Source: Platerodrilus igneus (taxonomy: Eukaryota > Arthropoda > Insecta > Coleoptera > Lycidae). From it: a stretch of DNA of 64,000 bases. Positions 36,222 through 46,131 of the stretch are shown here, piece by piece; position 1 is the stretch's first letter; each line of letters opens with the position of its first letter. The stretch covers positions 1,178,001 through 1,242,000 of the forward strand of contig JARFIW010001750.1 in the NCBI GenBank assembly GCA_036346225.1, in the 5' to 3' direction. A program made the position numbers and the translations under genes. The notes under the pieces were generated by a model that was not told where the DNA came from, made no database searches, and saw nothing but the letters and a program-made list of their open reading frames with translations.

Positions 36222-36764
36222 AGTTACGTTTCGGGCCTTGGGAGCGGTGTTTTTAAAAACTACTTCCAAAACTTGTAACAAATTTTATTTATTCTTCAAA
36301 CAGATATTAAATATGGAATTTTGGCTATCTTGATTTAATACTCTAAGTCGAAAAATAATTACTAATTGAACTATTATTAGAGTGAGTAGCCTAAGCGAAC
36401 TCCAATGTTAAAGCTGAAATACTTTGACTGACTGACTGGTCTTGGGGCTCCCGGGGTATCTATGTTGTCTTTGCCCCTAACAATTGTGTGGGAACTTGCA
36501 GAGCTCATGTCTGCTTATTCTTAATTCTATTCATTAATACAATGTTACAATCTTACTTTCTAGGTAATTGCGGTGTCCTCCTGCAGTATCACTATCGTCT
36601 GGAATACATTGTATTGCATCCGTTTTCATGAGCTGTTAATAACCTTCCTATATCTATTCTTGAGTTACATTGTTGTACTTGACTTAATCATTCTTAATGA
36701 TTTCTAATAATTTCCTATTAGATTCTATTTTATAATACATATTTATATTGGGGGATACATAACT
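36222..36764 (-). repeat. Gypsy 3' LTR
   Basis: 543 bp. On the plus strand it starts agttacgtttcgggcc and ends gggggatacataact, and lies next to the polypurine tract cctcccgacg (plus-strand reading). Confidence 0.9.
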
Positions 36765-36827
36765 CCTCCCGACGTAAATGAAAAATTAAAGTTTTACTTG
36801 CTTAATTTTTTTAATTCCTAATTTTCA

Positions 36828-37263
36828 TTATTTAAAATTCATTGTTTCTAAGGATACACTTATTATTTCTTTATTTTTCTTTGTTTCCTTAAATCTAAAA
36901 CTATTTTCTATATTCTTATATCTAAGATACATTTTGTAAAGTACATATGTGATCAATAAAATAATTAAAACGATTAATAAAATTGTCCAAACGCTTATGT
37001 TATCGTAGTGTAAATTGGGCACTTTGACTTCACTTAAGTGTTCCTTATAGTTTTGCATTAATTTCATGGCGTGCTTGAGGTTTAGATGTTCTAATTGCAT
37101 GGTTTTCTTCGTTATTTCTTCATCTTCTGGTTGTTGTATCTTGAATGTGGTTCTGGTAAATTTGCTAGTTTCTTGGTTGCTACGGAATCTTGATAAACTA
37201 TGATTATTTCATTGTTCAGTTTTGAATAACAGTCTTCTTTAAGGGTGATTAATTTACTTCCGG
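36828..37263 (-). pseudogene. Gypsy env, C-terminal remnant
   Basis: The last part of the envelope protein is present in two frames. The first reads TGSKLITLKEDCYSKLNNE in the end of the ectodomain. The second is an open 90-codon segment (37100-36828) with a heptad-like stretch, then a transmembrane helix (NISVWTILLIVLIILLITYV) and a basic tail. This order is typical of envelope proteins of insect errantiviruses. The N-terminal half, including any cleavage site, is absent, and the two pieces are out of frame, so no envelope protein can be made. Confidence 0.75.
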
Positions 37264-37724
37264 TTAGTGCAGTGGATGAAATAATTCTTTCGATGAAAAG
37301 GTACGTTTTTGATTGTGACTTGGTCGAGTGTGCGTTATTTTTGTATTTTGTCTGGTGTTACCAGATGAGGTATCCATAGGGGTTGGTTTATAATAACTGT
37401 TAGGATTATTATTGTTATTTGTCATTGGTGTATTTCTAATAGAGTTCGCGCTGAATGCTGGTTTTTGTTGGTTTATGTTTTGGTTGAATCTTGGTTGAAA
37501 TGCGGGTTTCGTAAAATTTGAGTTGAATATTGGTTTTGGAAATTGTTTAAATTGATTATTGAAATTCGCGTTATTAGAATTTGAGTTATTAATTCGCGGT
37601 TGATTTGTTTGTGCGTTAAACGGTGCTTGTACTTCTTCCAACTTTGTTTGGATTCTGCCAAATTGGGAATTAAAATTCCAGACCACCAGTTCTTCGAATT
37701 TGGGTTCCCTAGTGACCTTTTGAC
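37264..37724 (-). pseudogene. Gypsy gag fragment, asparagine/glutamine-rich
   Basis: A 140-codon frame begins near MVWNFNSQFGRIQTKL. A low-complexity N/Q/P/F-rich segment with repeated FNQ/FNS words follows, then a stop at FHPLH. Low-complexity C-terminal gag regions occur in this Gypsy group. It runs directly into env sequence, marking the deletion junction. The N-terminal gag appears missing or very short. Confidence 0.6.
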
Positions 37725-37742
37725 ATCCTACCGACTGCGCCA
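37725..37742 (-). other. Gypsy primer-binding site (tRNA-Ser type)
   Basis: Minus-strand TGGCGCAGTCGGTAGGAT starts with the last base of the 5' LTR, as in 17.6/297-type elements. Confidence 0.85.
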
Positions 37743-38302
37743 GTTACGTTTCGGGCCTTGGCAGCGGTGTTTTAAAAACTACTTCCAAAACTTGTAACAA
37801 ATTTTATTTATTCTTCAAACTGATGTTAAATATGGAATTTTGACAATCTTGATTTAATATTCTAAGTCGAAAAATAATTACTAATTGAACTATTATTAGG
37901 GTGAGTAGCCTAAGCAAACTCCAATGTTAAAGCTGAAATATTTTGACTGACTGACTGGTCTTGGGGCTCCCGGGGTATCTATGTTGTCCCTGCCCCTCAC
38001 AATTCTATGGGAACTTGCAGAGCTCATGTTTGCTTATACTTAATTCTATTCATTAATACATTGTTACAATCTTACTTTTTAGGTAATTGCGGCATCTTAA
38101 CCGTTTGTGACCTGCCACCTGCAGTATCACTATCGTCTGAAATACATTGTATTGCATCCTTTCTCATGAACTGTTAATAACCTTTCTATATCTATCCTTG
38201 AGTTACATTGTTGTACTTGACTTAATAATTCTTATTGATTTCTAATAATTTCCTATTAGATTCTATTTTATAATACATATTTAAATTGGGGGATACATAA
38301 CT
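37742..38302 (-). repeat. Gypsy 5' LTR
   Basis: 561 bp, same termini as the copy at 36222. It contains the stretch cttaaccgtttgtgacctgc, which is absent from the other LTR. Confidence 0.9.
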
Positions 38303-38427
38303 GGTGTAGCGTTCAAAGTTGATTTTCAAAACATTTCATCACTTAGTTTGTTGCATTTTCGTTTCGTGTGTTGGTGACCCGATTGCTATGGGCTTATTTA
38401 TCGATTGTCAACAGTAGTGTGTTGATA

Positions 38428-38904
38428 ATAGCCCTGTATGTTTGTTGAGGTTTCTTTAGCATTTTTTTTATGTTCTTTGGTAATTATCTTTATTTACGTT
38501 TCGATCCATGACGTAGGATCGCTGTCAAAATAATAAATACTTCAAGTTTGGCATTTATGACATAAATTGAAGGTGACTTTGATTTATTGATGTTTGATAT
38601 ATTTGGTTTGAGTACTTTAGGTGAAAATTTTAAAGTTTAAAAGAATGATTGCCTTCAATTTGTGTTGCGGCCTGGGACCGACTTTTTTTAGGTAGCCAAT
38701 ACGCTTAACGTGAAATCAGCTGATTAATTTTTATTGGTAGTTTCAAATAAATTCAATAATTTGAGGTTTGGAAAACGTTTTTTAACACATTTCTATTTAT
38801 ACGGTTGAAAGGATGGTTATTAAAGAAGTATGCGATTACGTTACCGTAAGGCTTAAGCAGCCGGAGGCTGCTAATACGCCTATTGTTAGTAAATAGTTGT
38901 ATGC

Positions 38905-38956
<52 letters not shown>

Positions 38957-39020
38957 GTAAATAAATATGATTTTAAAAACTATGAGTGGTTTAATTTCCA
39001 AAGAAGATTAAGAAAAATAA
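38428..39020. mobile_element. Fold-back / Penelope-like non-autonomous element, copy 1
   Basis: Flanked by a 10 bp duplication tgtgttgata (38418-38427, 39021-39030). Its left part (38450-38580) is the reverse complement of the right-hand part of the copy at 43371. The right end (acgtaaataaatatgatttt to gattaagaaaaat) matches that copy directly. Inverted terminal modules and a variable-length target duplication fit Penelope-like elements or fold-back elements. A (TA)n array lies near the right end (38908-38953). No protein is encoded. Confidence 0.72.
38908..38953. repeat. (TA)n microsatellite
   Basis: About 22 TA units, inside the fold-back element. Confidence 0.95.
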
Positions 39021-39150
39021 TGTGTTGATATTTAAACTGTGACGTTGTGCTTTAGTTTACGTTGAATTTTTAAACTATCATTGTGATTTGTTAGCCTAGT
39101 TCACTGTATCGTTTAAACATACCGTACGTATTTACACATACTGAGTATTC

Positions 39151-40160
39151 TGATGTGGTATTTGTGTATGAAGTTTGTATTGGAAACGCTGCTGCTGCTT
39201 GTAGAGAATACGGCATACGATTTCCTAACCGCAGACTATCAGATTCGAGAGTGTTTACTGATGTTTTCAATACATTGCGTAAAACTGGTGCAGTGCCCAG
39301 CTAGCATATTTCATCTGAACATGCAAATGAACAGAATGTGAATGAAGCGGAAGGCATTATTCAGTCGGTAGAACGTAGTCTTTCTACAAGCACAGTGTTC
39401 CACATACAAAAGTACGGGTTCCATCCATATCATTTACAGCTCATTCAACACCTTCGAGCAGGAGATGAAGATAAACGCTCGGAATTTTGTCGTTAGATAC
39501 TTGAAAATCGCAAAGAAATCCCATTTTTAATCTTCACTTATGAAGCCACTTTCACTCGTGGCGACATCAATAACACTAGTAATTAACATCGGTGGTCCGA
39601 AAAAACCCACATGCCATTCTGGAGACACATTTTCAAGAACGTTTCTCTGTAAATATGTGGTGTACTTTGATAGATAATCAGTTTACTATGCCTGTTATGT
39701 TACCGCATCGTTTTGCAGGACAGCATCATCAAGACTTTCTTAAAAATGAGATTCCAGTATCATTGGAAGAAATTCCTTTTGCTACAAGAATGGGCCGTTC
39801 TTCCAGCATGACGGGGTTCCTGCACATTCTAGTGGTTAGGTGACACATCTAAACCTAACGTTCGTAGGAAAATAAATTGGCAGATATGATCATGTTTCCT
39901 GGTCACCAAGATCCCCGGACATTACCCCTTAGGCTGTGGGGGTGGAGGAAAAGCAAAGTCTACAAAGAAAAAGTAAACACAAGAGCCGATTTGATTGTTT
40001 GGATTATGAATACTACAACCCTCAACAAAAAGAACGCCAAGACGACCTCAAAGAGCTACACCTGATGTTATCAAGAGAAGTCAAAAGTAGATTCAAGTTG
40101 ATGGTGGAATTTTTGAAAATCAACTTTCACGAAGTTTGTTATTTGTCACGTACGTAATTG
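39151..40160 (+). pseudogene. DDE transposase of the insect DUF4817-associated type, broken
   Basis: Frames read, in order, NAAAACREYGIRFPNRR (N-terminal helix-turn-helix), GFHPYHLQLIQHLRAGDED, IFTYEATFTRGDINNT (first catalytic D replaced by Y), NPHAILETHFQERFSVNMWC, NQFTMPVMLPHRFAGQ and FLKNEIPVSLEEIPF. Then come FQHDGVPAH (second catalytic D), a SPRSPDIT-type third acidic site, and LWGWRKSKVYKEKVNT. This layout is common in insect mariner-superfamily-like transposases annotated with DUF4817. Stops and frameshifts show it is dead. Confidence 0.78.
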
Positions 40161-40989
40161 GTAGTCTCCTCGTTCATGGATAGGCTATCCGCACTCAGTT
40201 GCAGATTGCAGTTTGTGTAATGCTATATTATCTATCGCGTGTTCAACAAGTCCAAGACAATGGAACAAACCGTCGAGTGTGAACTTCGCCGTGTAATTCG
40301 TTTCATAACCCTAGAAATATGCGACCAGTGAAATTGATTATCAGATTTCTGAGGTTTATTGTAAACATGCAATCATCACAGTGGCAACAGGCCGGTCTCG
40401 GAAAGCAAAACCTTGTGTTGGGTATTCTGGGACAGATGAGCTATCCTTTTGCTGCAATTTATGCAGAGAGGCACAACAATAAGTTCTGCTGCATAATGCA
40501 AAACATTACAAACAAAAAACGCGGTTTCTGAGTGTCGGTATTCTTTTACACCACAATAATACAGCTGCTACTCAACATCTTATCATATCATTTAGCTGGG
40601 AGCAAATCTGGCATCCCACTAACAAGCTCGATATGGCGCTTTCTCTTCTAACACATAAAAAATTCTTTGGAGTAAGCAGAGCTGCAAGTAGTAGTGGTGA
40701 AAACTTACCGACAAAACTAATAGCGCATATGTAAGTAAGCATTATATTTTTATGTGAATACCCAAATATTGGTAAGCGATAAATGTGCAAGAAAAAGATG
40801 CCGACTAAAGCAGATAATTTGCCGACAAAATGCCAACTAAAGCAGAAAATTTTCCGACTAAAGCAGAAAATTTGCCAACAAACGTGGGTAGGAGAGGGGG
40901 CGGACTCACCCACCCACCCCAGATGTCAGCTTCGTAAATAGAATTCGAACTATCCGTCAATACTTAGACATTCCTCAAAAACGCCAACT
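40161..40989. other. Spacer with a short minisatellite
   Basis: No gene supported. At 40798-40890 a word close to ccgactaaagcagaaaattt occurs about four times with variation. Confidence 0.55.
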
Positions 40990-42213
40990 GTTAGAAAATC
41001 AAAATTTTTTTAAGGATGAAGGTGTCAAAATATTGGGCCTCCAATAGCAGGCCTCAGATGCTACGTTTTCATTCATTGTCAAACCATTGAACCTTTCCTA
41101 CACAAATCGCGCGATCTTATCGGATATAGCTAAAATTTATGGCCCCTTGGATTTTTAGATCTCGTGTCACTCTTTCGTAACGACTAACATAGCATTAATG
41201 GCTGTTAGGATTAGATTGCGATAGTGTACCACTCAATAATGATTGTTCTCAATGGTAGCAATTTCGGCATGACCTCTCACTTTTATCTTCCTTACAAATA
41301 CCACAACTTCGCACTAATAACATTTCGGTTTCCTGCCAGCTACACGCCTTTTGTGTTGCTAGTGAAGTTAGTTACGCATGTGTTATTTATTTCAGATTTT
41401 GTTCTCTTACTGAGGAAATTTCTTTTAAGTTGGCACCAATTAAACGACTTTCCTTACGGAGATTAGGATTGTGTGCTGCGGCGCTACTGGCAGATTTGGT
41501 CGACCTTGTTCTCACTACATTTGGCAACAATTATGCGATCACTGACGTCTTTACATGAAGCGATTCAATGGTTGCTTTGGCGTGGATCCGAACACAACGC
41601 CATATAAATTGAAAACGTTGATTGCTAATTGGGTTACCTACATACAAGAAATTATATCGCCTACTTCTTGGCGGTACGTTAATTCCAAATGCAACCCTGC
41701 TGATCCAGGTCCACGTGGCTTGCTCCCAGGAAATCTTGTATCGTGTTAGCTTTGGTGGGTGGATCCTGAGTGGCTTAGCTTAACGGTCGAGAATTGGCCA
41801 ACCGAGCCAATTCAACAACTTACCGATTCGATCATAAATTCTGAAAGTACGAAAATTACACTTATTGTACAAATGAAGGAACATTTCATAGACAAACTTC
41901 TGATAAAGTTCTTTTTGTTAAGCAAAATTCAAGGCATCATTGCTTACTGTTTTCGTCTCGCTACTGCTTCGACTCATGGGACCTCTGACAGCAAAGAAAC
42001 TTCAGAATGCACTCGAGATTATTACTAAACATTCACTCAATTTCGTTTAAAGTGGAAATGCAATCGATTAAAACCAAAAATAAACTTTTCAAATCGTGTC
42101 GAAAATTATAACTTTTATCGATTTCGCACATATTTTACGAGTAGGATGAAGGTTGGGTAATTCGGCACTTCCGTATTATAAAAAGCATCTTGCACTATTA
42201 CCGAAAAACAGTG

Positions 42214-42866
42214 TTTCACTATTATACCCCCGTAAACGAGGTACGCGAGCCACTGATGACAGTTGCGATATTACATAATGTAAAAATTAACGCGCAAATT
42301 ATCTATGACGTCACACAGTGTGCAATTTAATGCAACATAATTACACAAATTATATAGAAAACCCACACGGGGTACTCACGTGAACATGTAGAGCTTTCTT
42401 CAGGATTACTCCATGATGGGTACAGCGGCTTCCTTCATGATTACTCCATGATGGTCGCGGCCTCGCCAGTCTTTCGGACGTCGCTGCTTCGTTGTTCTTT
42501 CTCAGGCGTGGGAATTTTTGAGCCGGGTTGAATGCAAATTCAAATTTCTTCTTTCTATGTAGAGAACGACAGGAACGGGTTTATAAGGAATGATAATCAA
42601 ATATAAGAGAAAAAAAGGGATCTACATAACAAAAAGGTACGATAGGATACCAGACCAACTACCCCTGTTCACATCTCGGAGACTAGTTCCAACCGTCGCT
42701 CGGAAATCTCCCACTATCTTCCTTCGTCCACACGCGTCGGCGCGATCTGGCGCAAACGCACTGTCTGAAGTGACGGAAATGTGCGGACAAGTCTTTTTAA
42801 ATTTATGGCGGGAAATTCTTACATATTAAAACTAAATTAAGAATGTCTAGTGCCGATTTTCGGCAC
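42214..42866. mobile_element. Unidentified GC-richer insertion within BEL-3
   Basis: BEL-3 similarity stops after LALLPKN (42213) and resumes at HVTS (42866). The 650 bp between are richer in G and C than the surroundings. They contain a direct repeat of gattactccatgatgg (near 42403 and 42438) and end near the palindrome tgccgattttcggca. No coding content was seen. It could be a solo LTR of another family. Confidence 0.5.
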
Positions 42867-43370
42867 GTAACATCACGGAGTTGTTAATCAAATCAAATTC
42901 ATGAAAGATTTTTTCACCCGGAAATCAACAACAATTTTGAGTTGTATTCTCAAAAAACAATCCTACACTACTTATGCAACTATAATCGATGCTTTACAAC
43001 TAACTCTAAAATGGTAGTACCACCTATAGGTAACTTACCTCAATTTAGAATAAATGAATTTAAAACACTTCAGTATTGTCGGCGTGAAGTATACCAGACC
43101 TCTTGCAATAAAATCAAGTAATTTTTGAAAGGCAACACCCTCAAAGCATACGTGTGTTTGATTGTATGTGTTTCGACAATGCAGTTTGAACCTGTTTCAC
43201 CTGTTTCAGATTCATCAACCGATGCCTTTCTGGCAGCTTTACCTAGCTTTATAGCTCGGCGCGAACGCTGTTTTACTATTTTTTAGTAATTGAGGCACCG
43301 ATTTCGTAGAAGCTCATTGCCTATTTGTCAGTTTCACACGCACTACTACTGAATAAGAAAATATCGAATG

Positions 43371-43570
43371 CTCCCTGTATGTTTGTTGTGGTTTGTTAAG
43401 CATTCTTCTTAATCTTTTTTGGGAATTAAACCACTCATAGTTTTTATGTCATAAATGTCAAACTTGATGTTTTTTATTATTTTGACAACGATCCTAGGTC
43501 ATGGATCGAAACGTAAATAAAGATGATTTTAAAAACTATGAATGGTTTCATTCCCAAAAAAGATTAAGAA
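43371..43570. mobile_element. Fold-back / Penelope-like non-autonomous element, copy 2
   Basis: 200 bp flanked by a perfect 12 bp duplication aaatatcgaatg (43359-43370 and 43571-43582). Inverted arms lie at about 43408-43447 and 43529-43570 (gaattaaaccactcatag and ctatgaatggtttcattc). Inside is a hairpin gatcc...ggatc followed by gaaacgt. It interrupts the BEL-3 integrase. Confidence 0.8.
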
Positions 43571-43589
43571 AAATATCGAATGGTTATTC

Positions 43590-43843
43590 AAACCCCCTTC
43601 TGCGTCTCACTTCGGCGGTCTGTGAGAGAGCGGGGTAAAATCGGTAAAAAACATCTTTTGCACATCGTTGGGAAGCAAATGCTTACATACGAGGAGCTAA
43701 TTACAACCTTAATGCAAATAGAGTCGTTGCTCAAATCACGGCCTCTATACAGTTTAAGTAGCGATCCCAATGATTTGCTATCTTTCAACCCCTGCACAGT
43801 TTTTAACTATAGGACCGCTGACTGCATTTCCAGACTTCTGTAA
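43590..43843 (+). pseudogene. BEL-3 integrase end and C-terminal region
   Basis: It reads PPSASHFGGL, then TGA at 43623-43625, ESGVKSVK, and after a frameshift KKHLLHIVGKQMLTYEEL, ESLLKSRPLYSLSSDPNDL. The TGA stands at the tryptophan just before the catalytic glutamate. Confidence 0.85.
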
Positions 43844-44085
43844 TAGATGGCATAGGGAGTATTTACACGAACTTTATCAAAAACAAACAAGTGCAATAAC
43901 CATAGCAATTTAGTTGGTAATTTGAGAGGTTCACTTGTAGTTATTACATTGTTTCCACTCCATTAGCAGTTGGGTAGGATAATTAATATCTTTTCGGGCG
44001 CTAACAGCATTACTGGAGTTGTCGAAGTTAAAACTACCAAGGTATCTTGAAGCGACCGCGGATGAATTTATGCATTCTTTTTAAC

Positions 44086-46131
44086 CAGTACCGTTCAATC
44101 GTAAACTGACACAATTTATTTTTCTTCTACTTTTTTCTTTTCACACTTTCGCACATTAATAGTTTTATTTTCCCATTCAAAATTAAATCAATTTTCTTCT
44201 CTTCTCTTCTTAAAAAAGACTTCAAATCAAGGCTTTTTGATGAACGTTCAATATCTATATTTTCCCGTGTCTAGCAAATGAACCTGCTCAGCTATCCTAC
44301 CTTTAAATCTCCATGCCTTCCTATGCTAATTAACATAACAAAACAACACAGCAGCTTAACCGAGGGAGTACTCGATCGACTTTCAACAAGTGAAGGATAC
44401 ATGCGTTTTTCAAGCGGTTTTGCGTCGTGTAACTTAACGATTCAACGCTTAATCTTTATATACTTTAAGGTGCGCTTGGTTTATGTGAACAGTCAAAAAC
44501 AAGTTCCGCCGCACTATTGCAAGCGACCACCTATATTTGAAGCACACCTTTCGAGGCTAGTAATTCAACTTCTGATTATAAAATCAACCTGTTATCTAGA
44601 TTATTCATAATTGGCTGTTAGCAGCGGGTTCTTAGACCAAATTTTTCTATTTTAGCATTTATACAAAACTGACTTTGTCATATGTTCTTTTATCCTTATC
44701 ACACACCAAATAAAAGAAAAAGGGCCTACTTTCAATCACGTAAGCTACGAAGGATACCCAGGAACTTGTACCACGTTACAAGTTTCGCAAAAATGATGAA
44801 CGCTAAGTGGAAAGATGGTTTAAGAGCGCGATAGCATCCCTCTATTTTCATAACACGAACTAATTTTAAAATAGCCGCTTTTGTGGTATAGCTTTCGTAT
44901 GATAGAGGGAACTACTTTATTTTAACTTTAGTAGTTTAGTGGTTCGTTTCCAAGTTAGGCAAATAACGGTTGCTAGGATACGGTACGATGCTGGTTTATT
45001 TTCCTCCATTCCTGTAACTATTCGTCGTAAATGACCTTCAGCGAATTCGAATTTGTTGAACAGCAAGCAAAGCGTTAGATACATAGTGCATTCTAATAAT
45101 AGCAAGGTCGTTTGCCGAAACAAATTTGTATTGTATTGTATTATTTATGTGCATATGGTATTCGCTATATTTTTATTTTTGAATGTGTAGATTATTGTTC
45201 ATAGAGTGACATTTCGTTATTATTATAAACAAACATTTAATGCTTTATTTAGTGTGGGCGTATTTGCGCTTGAGGCTAAGTATATTCTAAAATTCTTATA
45301 CTTTGTGGATAGACAGAGAAGTAATGGACAAAATTAATTATATATTTCATTCGATTTTGAAAATGCGTGTTCAAATATTGACATTAATTTTTGTAGATTT
45401 GGTTTAGTCGAGCAACTACTGTCTTCTTGAATAAATAAATTATTTGTTTTGCATACATTATTTTATCAAAAATATTCATTATTTAATTTATGACACCGAA
45501 TGGTGAAAATGACAGAAACTTGTCCTATATAAATCAGTTTAAAAACGACATAAACCCTATTTATAATTTAAGCAGTCCCCTAAAAATGTCCTATCATGTT
45601 GTGATTATTTAGGATACCAAAACTTTAAAAATCCTATTAAAATTTATTGAGATCCAGCCTAATAGATTTTGCAAAATCTTACTTTTAAGAAAAAACAATG
45701 TTTTGAAATTTCTGGCGAAAATATAACTATTACTAATAACATGAAAAGTCGTAAGATTTCAAATTTTTCTCACAATTATACGCCAATTTAGAAGAATTAC
45801 ACTCGCTTAATTTTCTTTTCAAAACTTAAATAAGAAAAAACCTATTTCTAAAAAATTTGAAATAATGTCCTAGGACTAAAAATGATTAACTGATTCTAAA
45901 AATGTACAAAACTATAGGGTGTGTAGTTTATACAGTACTTTTCACTTCTAGTCAGACCTTAAATAATTTGAAATTCACAATTATTTCAAAAAATTTGTAC
46001 TCCCGCTTTGTCTTGTACAAGCCTTTCTAATTTCAAATATTTATCTGAAATACGGAAAAAGTTACAGTATACTTACTTCCTGTTGTCGCCTGGTGTAAAG
46101 TTTCTTTTATTTACGTATTTACATTTTTCAG
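44086..46131. other. Region without recognised genes
   Basis: A 110-codon frame (44278-44610) and a 68-codon minus-strand frame (45123-44917) have no recognisable motif. AT content rises after 45130. Confidence 0.4.

Larger units (their letters stand above)
36222..38302 (-). mobile_element. Gypsy LTR element, env-bearing type, internally deleted
   Basis: LTRs at 36222-36764 and 37742-38302 have AGTTA/TAACT termini. Next to the right LTR, on the minus strand, is a tRNA-Ser-type primer site, TGGCGCAGTCGGTAGGAT (37742-37725), as in Drosophila 17.6/297-like elements. Next to the left LTR is the polypurine tract CGTCGGGAGG. The interior of under 1 kb holds a piece of gag joined to the end of env; protease, RT and integrase are gone. 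The LTRs differ at many sites and by an 18 bp indel near 38095, so insertion is older than BEL-1. Flanks ggcg/ggtg may be a 4 bp target duplication. Confidence 0.88.
36061..40160 (+). mobile_element. Degenerate DDE transposon with two nested insertions
   Basis: The left part (36061-36221, starting caaggtgtttcggaaagaat) looks like the outer end of an insect DNA transposon. A Gypsy derivative (36222-38302) and a fold-back element (38428-39020) interrupt the stretch between it and the transposase relic at 39151. Without them the element would be about 1.4-1.6 kb. Joining the left end to the transposase is inference from position; a matching right terminal repeat was not found. Confidence 0.55.
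40990..44085 (+). mobile_element. BEL/Pao element BEL-3, degenerate, with two insertions
   Basis: The plus strand reads, in order: RT end (FSFIVKPLNLSYTNRAILS, IAKIYGPLGF), RNase H (40%-like remnants, LSLRRLGLCAAALLADLVD), SWRYVNSKCNPADPGPRGLL, WWVDPEWLSLTVENWP, the integrase zinc module (HERFFHPEIN), core (LKAYVCLIVC, DAFLAALPSFIARRERC), HFGGL, then YEELITTLMQIESLLKSRPL, a decayed C-terminal domain and VVEVKTTK near 44020. The RT N-terminus, gag and both LTRs were not found. Insertions lie at about 42214-42866 and 43371-43570. Confidence 0.85.

Noticed and set aside
36124..36333. Small plus-strand frame across the transposon/LTR boundary
   Set aside because: It crosses the junction of the DNA transposon end and the Gypsy LTR, so it cannot be an original gene.
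38428..39030. CRISPR-like or satellite interpretation of repeated words here
   Set aside because: The repeats are inverted modules of one element with a target duplication, not regularly spaced units.
42249..42262. CTGATGA word as another hammerhead
   Set aside because: No stem II followed by GAAA occurs downstream.
44278..44610. 110-codon plus-strand frame
   Set aside because: It lies just after the end of BEL-3, has no motif and a random-looking composition; it was not called as a gene.
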